The position numbers were made by a program, and so were the translations under genes. The notes under the pieces were generated by a model. The model made no database searches. It saw nothing but the letters and a program-made list of their open reading frames with translations, and was not told the origin of the DNA. Source: GCA-2731375 sp964631725 (GTDB taxonomy: Bacteria; Pseudomonadota; Alphaproteobacteria; GCA-2731375). From it: DNA of 64,000 nucleotides. Positions 35,805-43,861 of this stretch are shown piece by piece (position 1 is the stretch's first letter; every line of letters begins with the position of its first letter). The stretch lies in contig CAZVYX010000007.1 in assembly GCA_964631725.1 (NCBI GenBank), positions 62,001 to 126,000 of the forward strand. The letters run 5' to 3'.

Positions 35805-36842
35805 TCAATCTTCCTCAATGCGGTAGAAACGCGCGGCCGTGCCGTGGAATAGCGAGGCCTTTTCGCCGGCGCTGAAATCAGATGCGACCCGCTTGAAGGC
35901 GTTCCACAAAGTGGTGTAGGCGCAGGAGGCCTTGTCGACCGGAAAATTGCTCTCGAACATGCAACGTTCCGGCCCGAAGGCTTCGATGCAATGCATCAGA
36001 TAGGGCTTCCAATCCTCGGCCAGAACCTCTGATGACGGTGGTATGTCCAGCTTGTGATGACCGAAGCCGGTCAGCTTCATGGCCAGACCGCCCAGCTTCA
36101 CATGCACGTTGGGACATTTGGCCAGGGCGGTGACATTCTCGGACCAGGAGGCAAATATCTCGTCGCGCCGGCCCGCGTAGGGTCCAATGCCCAACGGCGC
36201 GCCCACATGATCCATGACGATCGGGGTCTCCGGGAAAGCCTGGGCCAGATCGATCAGCTCCGGCATTTGCGGGTGATAGAACCAGGAATCGAAGCTCATG
36301 TTTAACGGCGCCAACTGGGCGAAGCCCTGGCGGAAGGTTTCGTCATAGAGCAGACCGGCATTTGGCGCGGTATGTTCGGCGCCCATGATGCCGTCATTTT
36401 CGTCATGGGCGGTGGAATGACGGATACCGCGAAAGCGCCCGCCGCCGGCCTCGATATGCGCCTGCAGGATATCCTTGACCCCTTCGCCCAGACGCAGGTC
36501 GGCAAAACCGACGATGGCGGCGGCGACCCGGGTCTTGCCATAGTAGCTGGCATCCGCCATGGCAGCCATGCCGCGGACAAATTCGGTCTCCCCCACCGGC
36601 GCCATGTTGGGGTCGCCCCCCAGACGATCAATGTCTCTGTAGTAGGCCTCGCATTCCAGGAAAACCGTGCTGACGATATTGTGGCCGCCGCTCATGTCGG
36701 CGAAAAACTCCTCCAGCAGATAGCGGTATACGAACGTCTCCCGCTGATCCCACAGATGGTGATGCGGGTCGCAAATCGGCAGCGCCGGCTCCAGCGCCTC
36801 TTCCGTCATCCGGTCCAGCCAGTCGTCTATCTCAGCCATCAT
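35805..36842 (-). CDS. Amidohydrolase, PDC-lactonase (LigI)-like barrel
   Basis: TIM-barrel hydrolase of 345 residues. It has ICDPHHHLWD near the start, GIRHSTAHDE, DSWFYHPQMPEL, IVMDHVGAPLG, and SNFPVDKASCAYTTLWNAF with the catalytic Asp. This pattern matches the amidohydrolase_2/2-pyrone-4,6-dicarboxylate lactonase group. In this operon it could hydrolyse a lactone or ring-cleavage product. The start codons ATGATG overlap the stop of the MetE-like gene, showing coupled translation. Confidence 0.9.
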   Translation of the reverse strand: MMAEIDDWLDRMTEEALEPALPICDPHHHLWDQRETFVYRYLLEEFFADMSGGHNIVSTVFLECEAYYRDIDRLGGDPNMAPVGETEFVRGMAAMADASYYGKTRVAAAIVGFADLRLGEGVKDILQAHIEAGGGRFRGIRHSTAHDENDGIMGAEHTAPNAGLLYDETFRQGFAQLAPLNMSFDSWFYHPQMPELIDLAQAFPETPIVMDHVGAPLGIGPYAGRRDEIFASWSENVTALAKCPNVHVKLGGLAMKLTGFGHHKLDIPPSSEVLAEDWKPYLMHCIEAFGPERCMFESNFPVDKASCAYTTLWNAFKRVASDFSAGEKASLFHGTAARFYRIEED

Positions 36843-37846
36843 TTTCCCTCGTACAAATCGCGTCCCGCCACCAAGGCGCGGATCTTGCCGTCCGCCACGT
36901 TGCGCGGCAGCATCCAGAAGCCGCAATCGGGATGGATATAGGTTACCCGGCCCGCGCCCAGCAGGGCCTCGGCCTTTTCAATCTGCGCCGCGATGGCATC
37001 GGCGCTTTCAATATCCGTGCGTTTAATATCGACAACACCCAGCCCCATGCCGATTTCCGGCCGCAGTTCCTTGAACGCGGCAAGCTCTTCGACCGGGCGG
37101 TGGGCATTCTCCATCACGATATGATCCACATGCAGGGCGTTGAGATAACCCAGCAGCTTGTCCCAACTGCCCTGTTGGATGCTCTGGCCGCCGTAGTTGC
37201 CGAAGCACAGATGTACCGCGCCGATGCCCGGCCCAGGTATCGCGTCCAGCACCTTGTTGATGGATGCCGCGGCCCATTCCCATTCGTCCGGGTGGCCGGG
37301 CAAGTTTGCCTCGTCCAACTGCACCACGTCCGCATGGCAGTGACGCACCTGCTCGGCCAGGGCATCGGCGATGGCATCGGCCACCGCCGCCACGTCGCCA
37401 TAGTGTTGATCGACCACGGTCTTGGCCAGCATATGCGGTCCGGTCAGGGTAAATTTCAGCGGCTTATCAGTCAGCGCCTTGGCCGCCTCGCAGGCACCGG
37501 GCAGATCCAGAGCGCCACCATTGATCGGGCCATCGACCACGGCGGGCGGGCGGCGGCGGAAACCCATGCCTTCCTGGTTACGGTAGTCCAGCAGTTCGGA
37601 AAAATTGATCTCGGTTCGAATGCCGCCCATGGGACGAACAAAATATTCGATCATGCCGTTGGTTTCGGGGTGGTTGACGTCAAAGCGGTACATTTCGCCA
37701 TCGCAGACTAGATCAATGCCGGCCTGTTCCTGGGTATGCAGTACCACGCGCGTCGCATCGGTCAGGGCCTGCGCGGAGGGCGCGGCAGCCAGCCAGGCCG
37801 GCACGGGATAGGAGCCGACGACAGTCGTCTTAATCTTGGAAGTCAT
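36839..37846 (-). CDS. MetE C-terminal-domain-like zinc protein, second copy
   Basis: A 335-residue single-barrel relative of cobalamin-independent methionine synthase. Start: TTVVGSYPVP. Zinc ligands are present in VHLCFGNYGG (His, Cys), IVMENAHRP (Glu) and HPDCGFWML (Cys). Like the protein at 6719-7867 it lacks the folate half. Its place inside a catabolic operon suggests a thiol-dependent demethylation or alkyl transfer on the substrate rather than methionine synthesis. This is inference from context. Confidence 0.88.
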   Translation of the reverse strand: MTSKIKTTVVGSYPVPAWLAAAPSAQALTDATRVVLHTQEQAGIDLVCDGEMYRFDVNHPETNGMIEYFVRPMGGIRTEINFSELLDYRNQEGMGFRRRPPAVVDGPINGGALDLPGACEAAKALTDKPLKFTLTGPHMLAKTVVDQHYGDVAAVADAIADALAEQVRHCHADVVQLDEANLPGHPDEWEWAAASINKVLDAIPGPGIGAVHLCFGNYGGQSIQQGSWDKLLGYLNALHVDHIVMENAHRPVEELAAFKELRPEIGMGLGVVDIKRTDIESADAIAAQIEKAEALLGAGRVTYIHPDCGFWMLPRNVADGKIRALVAGRDLYEGK

Positions 37847-37854
37847 AATAATCC

Positions 37855-38943
37855 TTATGCTCGATCAACCAAATAGGACCAAAGCGCTTGGCCGCCGTTG
37901 GCCACCAGGGAACGGCCGAGTTCTTCGGCCCAGTAATTTTCCGAGCCGAATTCGGCCCGCCAGGACCAAAGACGGCGCGTGACAAAATGCAGGGGATGTT
38001 CGTAGGTATGCCCCATGGCGCCATGGGTCTGATGCGCGATGGAGGCAACGATGGTGGCCGCTTCCGAGGCCCGGATCTTGGCCGTCGCCATTTCGAAACC
38101 GGCCTTGCCGCCGATGCGGCCGGCGGCGCGGGAGGCATTTTCCACCGCCGCGCCGGCTGCCGCCACTTCACCGGCCATGCGGGCCAGTTCCTGCTGCACC
38201 GCCTGAAATTTGCCGATCGGCGTGCCGAACTGGCTACGGTCGTTGGCGTATTGCACAGTCAGCTCCAACGCCTGTTCCAACGCGCCGGCGATCTGGCTGG
38301 CCCGCGCCATGGCGGCAAAGGCGAACAGGCGGCCGGGATTGATGCTGTCGGACAGCGGTGCGGCAGCAACCGCCAGGCCATCGAAACGCAGACTGTCGCG
38401 GGGTTCCAGCGCGATGTTGCCGTCCTCCAACGCCACCGACCAGGAGTCCGACGGGACCAGGGCAATATAGGTCTGCCCATCACATTTGCCGGCCACCGCG
38501 ATATGTTCCACGTTACGGCCCCAGGGTACACGCGTGGCGCTGCCGCTGACCCGGTATCCGCCGCCATCCTTGGTAATGGTCAAGGCCTCGTCCGCGCGCA
38601 CGGGCGCCACGGACAAGGGCCCCGTGGGCATATCCAGCCCGGCACCCGATAGCAGCCAGCCGGCCAGGATGCTCTCCACCAGGGGAACCGGCGCCTGATA
38701 TTTGCCGGCGGCACGGATCACCACCTCGGCCTCGTCCCAGCCGCCGCCGACGCCGCCACTGTCCTCGGGCACCAGCACCCAGGGCAGACCGTTCTCCTCA
38801 ATCGCCCGCCACAATTCATCCTGAGAGGCACCGGCCTCGGCGCCTTCCAAGGCATCCTTGCCGACCCGGTCGGCCAGCAGACGGTTCACCTGGTCGCCCA
38901 GGATCGTCCTTAGTTCACTATCGCCACTCATCTCACTACTCAT
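37855..38943 (-). CDS. Acyl-CoA dehydrogenase, beta-type partner
   Basis: A 362-residue FAD acyl-CoA dehydrogenase homologue with a degenerate N-terminal domain (NGLPWVLVPEDSGGVGGGWDE) and a conserved C-terminal helical domain (YANDRSQFGTPIGKFQAVQQ, HGAMGHTYEHPLHF). The usual EGxxE catalytic segment near the C-terminus is absent. This resembles the non-catalytic subunit of heterotetrameric enzymes such as mycobacterial ChsE pairs. Its start overlaps the stop of the upstream acyl-CoA dehydrogenase by four bases, consistent with a complex. Confidence 0.9.
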   Translation of the reverse strand: MSSEMSGDSELRTILGDQVNRLLADRVGKDALEGAEAGASQDELWRAIEENGLPWVLVPEDSGGVGGGWDEAEVVIRAAGKYQAPVPLVESILAGWLLSGAGLDMPTGPLSVAPVRADEALTITKDGGGYRVSGSATRVPWGRNVEHIAVAGKCDGQTYIALVPSDSWSVALEDGNIALEPRDSLRFDGLAVAAAPLSDSINPGRLFAFAAMARASQIAGALEQALELTVQYANDRSQFGTPIGKFQAVQQELARMAGEVAAAGAAVENASRAAGRIGGKAGFEMATAKIRASEAATIVASIAHQTHGAMGHTYEHPLHFVTRRLWSWRAEFGSENYWAEELGRSLVANGGQALWSYLVDRA

Positions 38944-40091
38944 CTGAGGCCCAATCCCCGGGCAAGAATGCCCCGTACAATCTCACGTGTGCCGCCACGC
39001 ACGGCATATGCGGTCGCCGACAGGGTGGTGTAGGCCATGGTCTGTTCAAAATCGTCACCATGATGGGGGCTCGGCTCCCGATCGATCATCTGATGGGCGA
39101 TGAATGGCACTGATTGTTCGAACAGGGTGCCGACCTCCTTGACCACGGCGCCGTCCAGGGCCGGGTCCTCGCCGGCCTGCAATTTCGCCGCGACGGAGAT
39201 GGACATATTCCGCAAGGTCGCCAGATGAGCCACCAACCGGCCCACCGCCCTGGTACCCTCGGGCGTGGTGTCCTTGGCGACTTCCTTCACCAGTTCACGC
39301 AGCATCTGGTAGGAGGACAGATAACGTTCCGGGCCGGAACGTTCGAACGCCAGTTCGGCCATCACCTGGGACCAGCCTTCGTCCTCCGTGCCGATCAAAT
39401 TCGCCTCCGGCACAAAGGCATCCTCGAAAACGCATTCGTTGAAATGCTGCTCGCCCGCCAAATTCCTGATCGGCCGGATGGTGATGCCGTCGGTATTCTT
39501 GAGATCGATCAAAAGTTGCGACATGCCGTCGTGTTTACGCTCGGCCTCGGGATTGGTGCGGACCAGGGCGATCATGTAATCGTGCAGATGCGCCCCGGAG
39601 GTCCAGATCTTGGTGCCGTTGAGCAGCCAGCCGCCATCAGTGCGGCTGGCCCGGGTGCGGATCGAGGCCAGGTCGGAGCCGGAGTCCGGCTCGCTCATGC
39701 CGATACAGAAGAATATTTCGCCCTTGGCGATGCGCGGGATAATGCGTTGCTTCATCTCCTCCGTGCCGAATTTCAGGATCAGCGGTCCGCTTTGCCGATC
39801 CGTCATCCAATGGCCGCCCACCGGAGCACCAGCCGCCAGTACCTCTTCCAACATCACATAGCGTTCGAAGGCTGATCTGCCATGGCCGCCATATTCCTTG
39901 GGAAAGGTCATGCCCAGAAAGCCGGCCTGGCCGAATTTCCGGCTGAAATCCATATCAATGCCAAGCCAGGAACGGGATCGCATGGCGGCGGGGTAATCGG
40001 CGAGATTCTCGGCCAGAAAGGCCCGGACATCGGCCCGCACCGCTTCCGCCTCGGGCGGCAGATCGGTGGGTTCAAATCGGAAGGAGTGCAT
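38940..40091 (-). CDS. Acyl-CoA dehydrogenase, alpha-type
   Basis: A 383-residue flavoprotein that introduces a 2,3-double bond into an acyl-CoA. Seen are MTFPKEYGGHGRSAFERYVM, the FAD/substrate segment FCIGMSEPDSGSDLASIRTR, WLLNGTKIWTSGAHLHDYM and the C-terminal GGTREIVRGILARGLGL. It is the first gene of the seven-gene operon and overlaps its partner by four bases. The pair probably forms an alpha2beta2 enzyme for a bulky acyl group, by analogy to steroid side-chain enzymes. Confidence 0.92.
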   Translation of the reverse strand: MHSFRFEPTDLPPEAEAVRADVRAFLAENLADYPAAMRSRSWLGIDMDFSRKFGQAGFLGMTFPKEYGGHGRSAFERYVMLEEVLAAGAPVGGHWMTDRQSGPLILKFGTEEMKQRIIPRIAKGEIFFCIGMSEPDSGSDLASIRTRASRTDGGWLLNGTKIWTSGAHLHDYMIALVRTNPEAERKHDGMSQLLIDLKNTDGITIRPIRNLAGEQHFNECVFEDAFVPEANLIGTEDEGWSQVMAELAFERSGPERYLSSYQMLRELVKEVAKDTTPEGTRAVGRLVAHLATLRNMSISVAAKLQAGEDPALDGAVVKEVGTLFEQSVPFIAHQMIDREPSPHHGDDFEQTMAYTTLSATAYAVRGGTREIVRGILARGLGLR

Positions 40092-40219
40092 GTTTGCTCA
40101 CAGGTCGGATTACAGAATTCGCCACGTTAGCAGTCAAAGGCCATTGGCGGCAATCGGCCAAGGCATTACCCTGGGCGTCAGCAAAGCCAATCACCGCAAT
40201 TCTGATAAGGACCCGAAAT

Positions 40220-41086
40220 ATGAGCGGACAAGCAAAATCCATCGCCCAATGCCTCCGCGACGGCGAATTTGTTCTGGCGCCGGGGATTTTTGACCTGATC
40301 TCGGCCCGCATGGCGGACAGCATGGGCTTCAAGGCCATTTACATGACCGGCTATGGCATCGCGGCCAGCCATCTGGGTCAGCCCGATGCCGGCTATGCCA
40401 CTTACACCGACATGGTGGGCCGGGCAAGCCAGGTTGTCTCGCGCACCACGACGCCGTTGATCGCGGATGCGGATACCGGCTTTGGCGGGCCGCTGAATGT
40501 GCAGCACACCATTCGGGGCTATGAAAAAGCCGGGGTTCAGGCGATCCAGATCGAGGATCAGGAATTTCCCAAGAAGTGCGGCCATACCCTGGGCCGCCGC
40601 GTCATTCCCATCGAAGACATGGCGACCAAGATCAAGGTTGCCGCCGAGGCCCGGGAAAGCGATGACTTCCTGATTATCGCCCGCACCGACAGCCGCACCA
40701 CCTTGGGCCTGGATGAGGCCCTGCGCCGGGGCGAGGCTTTCGCCAAAGCCGGGGCGGATGTGATCTTCATCGAAAGCCCGGAGACGCTGGACGAGATGAA
40801 AACCGTCTGCGCCAATTTCGACAAACCGTGCTTTGCCAACATGGTTGAGGGCGGGCGCACGCCGTTGCTATCGGCGGAGGAACTGGAGGATCTGGGTTTT
40901 GCCATCGCGATTTTTCCCGGCACCGGCTTCCTCGCCACGGCCCAGGCCTTGCACGACGCCTATGGCGCCCTGAAGGCCGACGGCATCTCCAACGCGGTGC
41001 AAAACCGCCTTTATCCCTTCGAGGATATGAACAAGCTGATGGGCTTTGAAGCGGTCTGGGAGTTCGATGAGAAGTACGGTGATTGA
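40220..41086 (+). CDS. Isocitrate lyase/PEP mutase family protein
   Basis: A 288-residue barrel enzyme of the PEP-mutase/isocitrate-lyase superfamily that makes or breaks C-C or C-P bonds next to a carboxylate. Motifs are LAPGIFDLISARMADSMGF, IADADTGFGG with the metal-binding Asp residues, QIEDQEFPKKCGHTLGRRV with the catalytic Cys, and ARTDSR. The KKCGH signature favours a lyase such as 2-methylisocitrate or dimethylmalate lyase over a mutase. The ATG at 40220 has AAGGA upstream; the frame extends to 40094 but lies in the divergent promoter. It heads the operon 40220-45352. Confidence 0.92.
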   Translation: MSGQAKSIAQCLRDGEFVLAPGIFDLISARMADSMGFKAIYMTGYGIAASHLGQPDAGYATYTDMVGRASQVVSRTTTPLIADADTGFGGPLNVQHTIRGYEKAGVQAIQIEDQEFPKKCGHTLGRRVIPIEDMATKIKVAAEARESDDFLIIARTDSRTTLGLDEALRRGEAFAKAGADVIFIESPETLDEMKTVCANFDKPCFANMVEGGRTPLLSAEELEDLGFAIAIFPGTGFLATAQALHDAYGALKADGISNAVQNRLYPFEDMNKLMGFEAVWEFDEKYGD

Positions 41087-41115
41087 CCAGGACCGGTGAA
41101 ACAATGCTAGCCTTG

Positions 41116-41141
41116 GGGCAATGGCACATGGGCGGTTGCCC
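41116..41141 (+). promoter_or_regulatory. Small hairpin before the HpaB-family gene
   Basis: GGGCAA at 41116-41121 pairs with TTGCCC at 41136-41141 over a 14-base loop, followed by GAAAAAAG and then the GGAGG ribosome site at 41156-41160. It may tune translation or processing between the first two genes; the stem is short, so this is tentative. Confidence 0.3.
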
Positions 41142-41168
41142 GAAAAAAGTAGATTGGAGGAAGCGATC

Positions 41169-42557
41169 ATGATGACAGGTGATGAATATCGGGCGTCCCT
41201 TGACGACGGCCGGGCCACCTTTTTCGAGGGCGAACGCATAGATGATATTCCCGGCCATCCGGTTATGGGCGTCGCGGCGGATGTGGTGGCCGGTTGCTAT
41301 GACCGTTTCCATTCTCCCGGTGCCGATGCCCGCAGTCCGTTGATGGGCATTCCGAAATCGGCCCAGGAATTGAAGGATCGCATTCCGCTGTTGCACCGCG
41401 CCGACATGTTGGCGCACACCACCTACAGTTCCATCATGACCCTGATCACGGCGGCCGGGCGGATGCCGGACCAGCCGGTCTATAACGAACGCATCATGGC
41501 CTATGTGGAAGAGATGCAACGCAAGGATATCCGTATCCTGCAATGCATCACCGACGCCAAGGGCGACCGCAGCCTGCCGCCGGGCAAACAGCCCGACCCG
41601 GATGCCTACACCCATGTGGTCGAACGGCGTGAAGACGGCGTCGTCATTCGCGGCGCCAAGCTGCACATCACCGGTGCCTCGCTGGGCCATGAGCTGCTGA
41701 CCATACCCACCAAGGCCATGAAGCCGGGCGAGGACGACTACGCCATCGCCTGCTGCGTGCCGGTCAACGCGCCGGGGGTAAAAATTGTCAATGCCTCCTA
41801 TGCGCCGCGGCACGAAGATGTGCGCCATTTCCCCATTTCCTCGACCAAGCATTGCCCCGAGGGCTTTGTCATTTTCGACGATGTCTTCGTGCCGAATGAG
41901 CGCATTTTTCTGGACGGCGAGATCAAGTACGCCGCCAACTTCGCCCATTCCCTTGGCCTGTGGGAACGACTGGGCAGCCTGTCGCAATTGGCCGATGACG
42001 CCGATATTCTGGTCGGCTTCGCGCAGTTGATTTCCGAGGCCAATGGCCTGGAAAAAGTTGCCCACGTGCGGGAGAAAATCTCGGACCTGATCATTTACGC
42101 CACATTGATCCGGGCCTCGCTGGAAGCCGCCATCCATAATTGCGATTTCAGCCCCGACGGCGCCGCCTTCCCGAACGAATTGTATATCAACGCCGGCAAG
42201 TACCACGGCGCCGCCAACTACAGCTCCATGGTGCGGCACCTGCACGATGTCTCGGGCGGCGGTATCGTCACCACGCCGACCATGGCGGACCTGGAAAACA
42301 ACGAGGTCGGCGCCCTGGTCCGCAAATACATGGCGGGCGGCGCGGGCGTGGCCGGCGAATACCGCATGAAGCTGTTCCACGCCATCCGCGACATCACCGC
42401 CGATTCCTACGGCGGCTGGCGCTTCGTCACTTATCTGCAAGCCGGCGGCGGCCTGTATGCCCAGCGCATCGTGACCCGGCGCCATTACGACCTGGAAGGG
42501 GCCAAGGCCATGGCCCTGGAGCAGGCCCACATCAAGGCGGAATCGGCGGCCGGATAG
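41169..42557 (+). CDS. HpaB/4-hydroxybutyryl-CoA dehydratase family flavoprotein
   Basis: A 462-residue member of the 4-hydroxyphenylacetate 3-hydroxylase/4-hydroxybutyryl-CoA dehydratase family (acyl-CoA-dehydrogenase fold, FAD). Co-linear landmarks with clostridial AbfD include TDAKGDRSLPPG, ERREDGVVIRGAKLHITGA, VIFDDVFVPNERIFLDGE and QAGGGLYAQRI. The [4Fe-4S] ligands of AbfD are missing: Cys99 and Cys103 align with Ala and Tyr, and the His292/Cys299 segment is replaced. It is therefore more likely an oxygenase or a cluster-free dehydratase. It lies 82 bases after the lyase gene and 11 before a ketosynthase. Confidence 0.87.
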   Translation: MMTGDEYRASLDDGRATFFEGERIDDIPGHPVMGVAADVVAGCYDRFHSPGADARSPLMGIPKSAQELKDRIPLLHRADMLAHTTYSSIMTLITAAGRMPDQPVYNERIMAYVEEMQRKDIRILQCITDAKGDRSLPPGKQPDPDAYTHVVERREDGVVIRGAKLHITGASLGHELLTIPTKAMKPGEDDYAIACCVPVNAPGVKIVNASYAPRHEDVRHFPISSTKHCPEGFVIFDDVFVPNERIFLDGEIKYAANFAHSLGLWERLGSLSQLADDADILVGFAQLISEANGLEKVAHVREKISDLIIYATLIRASLEAAIHNCDFSPDGAAFPNELYINAGKYHGAANYSSMVRHLHDVSGGGIVTTPTMADLENNEVGALVRKYMAGGAGVAGEYRMKLFHAIRDITADSYGGWRFVTYLQAGGGLYAQRIVTRRHYDLEGAKAMALEQAHIKAESAAG

Positions 42558-42568
42558 GAGACGCCAGC

Positions 42569-43819
42569 ATGGTTGAAATCGCGATTACCGGAACCGGCAT
42601 CGTCTCCGCCTTTGGCGCCGATGTTGCCGAATTCCACCGCTGCATGCTGGGCCCGGAAACGGCGATCAAGGCCTCGCCCTGGGCTGACGAAGTCGCCGGC
42701 AGGGGTGCCTGGCAAGCCATCGCCGAGGATTTCAATCCCGCCGACTGGATGGACCGGCGGGTCGAGGAAGGCACTGATTTGTTTGCCCAATTCGGTCTGG
42801 CAGCGGCTGAACAGGCGCTGCGTCAGGCCGATCTTGGCGACTTGGATCCATTGCGCACGGCGGTGGTCAACGGCACCTCCATCGGCGGCGTGCGTGCCGT
42901 GATGAAGGCGCAATATGCCCTTGATACCGAGGGCGGGGAGGCCGTGCCGCGCAAGACGCAGATCCAGATCTGGCCCAATATGGCGGCGGCGCAGATCGCC
43001 ATGCGTTATGACCTGCACGGCCCTTCGTTGACCCTGACCACGGCCTGCGCCTCGTCCCTGGACGCCATCGGCACGGCAGCCCGCCTGATCGAACGCGGCG
43101 AGGCCGACGTCGCCATCACCGGCGGCACCGAGGGCGGCATCAGCCTGGCGGGCGGCGCCCGGGACGGCGATTTCGTGCCCGTGCTGTTCTACACCGGCAA
43201 TGTCTATGGCATGGAGGCGCCTTCATCGGACCCGAACCAGGCCATGCTGCCCTTCGATGTCAAACGCAGCGGCATCGTGGTCGGCGAGGGCGCGGCGATG
43301 TTGGTGCTGGAGCGGGCAGACCACGCCCGCGCCCGTGGCGCCAATATCCTGGGCTATCTGCGCGGCTACGGCTCATTGGCGGACGGCTTCCATCCTTCAT
43401 CCCCCGAACCCACCGGCGTTTGGGAGGCCCGCGCCATGGAACTGGCGCTTGGCGATGCGGACATGGCCGCCGACGACATCCAGGCCATGGTCGCCCATGC
43501 CACCGGGACACCAAAGGGCGATACGGCGGAAATCAACGCCATCAACAAAATTCATCCCGGTCGCGGCCTGCCGGTCTCCTCCATCAAGGGTCACATCGGC
43601 CATCCCGGCTCGGCTTCCGGCGCCATGGCGGTGATCACCGGCCTGTTGGGCATGGAAGCGGAACGCTTCGGCCATATCGCCAATACGGACGAGCCCGATC
43701 CGGAGGCTGATTTCGAAATTGTCCATGGCCAGCCCAAGGATCTGAAATACGGCAGTCTGCAGGTGAACGCCTTCGGCTTTGGCGGGCAAAACGCCTCGGT
43801 CGTGCTGACCAGGAACTAG
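42569..43819 (+). CDS. Beta-ketoacyl synthase, FabF-like
   Basis: A 416-residue condensing enzyme of the thiolase fold. The full Cys-His-His triad is seen: Cys160 in TTACASS, His310 in VAHATGTPKGD and His345 in KGHIGHPGSASG, with Lys340. It is a decarboxylating ketosynthase of the FabF/KAS II type. No acyl carrier protein, malonyl transferase or ketoreductase gene is adjacent, so it may act on CoA-linked units or borrow the fatty-acid ACP. The ATG at 42569 follows AGGAG; the frame is open further upstream but that part overlaps the HpaB-family gene. Confidence 0.9.
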   Translation: MVEIAITGTGIVSAFGADVAEFHRCMLGPETAIKASPWADEVAGRGAWQAIAEDFNPADWMDRRVEEGTDLFAQFGLAAAEQALRQADLGDLDPLRTAVVNGTSIGGVRAVMKAQYALDTEGGEAVPRKTQIQIWPNMAAAQIAMRYDLHGPSLTLTTACASSLDAIGTAARLIERGEADVAITGGTEGGISLAGGARDGDFVPVLFYTGNVYGMEAPSSDPNQAMLPFDVKRSGIVVGEGAAMLVLERADHARARGANILGYLRGYGSLADGFHPSSPEPTGVWEARAMELALGDADMAADDIQAMVAHATGTPKGDTAEINAINKIHPGRGLPVSSIKGHIGHPGSASGAMAVITGLLGMEAERFGHIANTDEPDPEADFEIVHGQPKDLKYGSLQVNAFGFGGQNASVVLTRN

Positions 43820-43861
43820 GACACCGGGAACCTAGGGAATTAGAGAACGGGGAGAGATGGC

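Noticed and set aside
40767..42530. Minus-strand open frame of 587 codons
   Set aside because: Antisense to the lyase and HpaB-family genes, which have clear motifs and ribosome sites.
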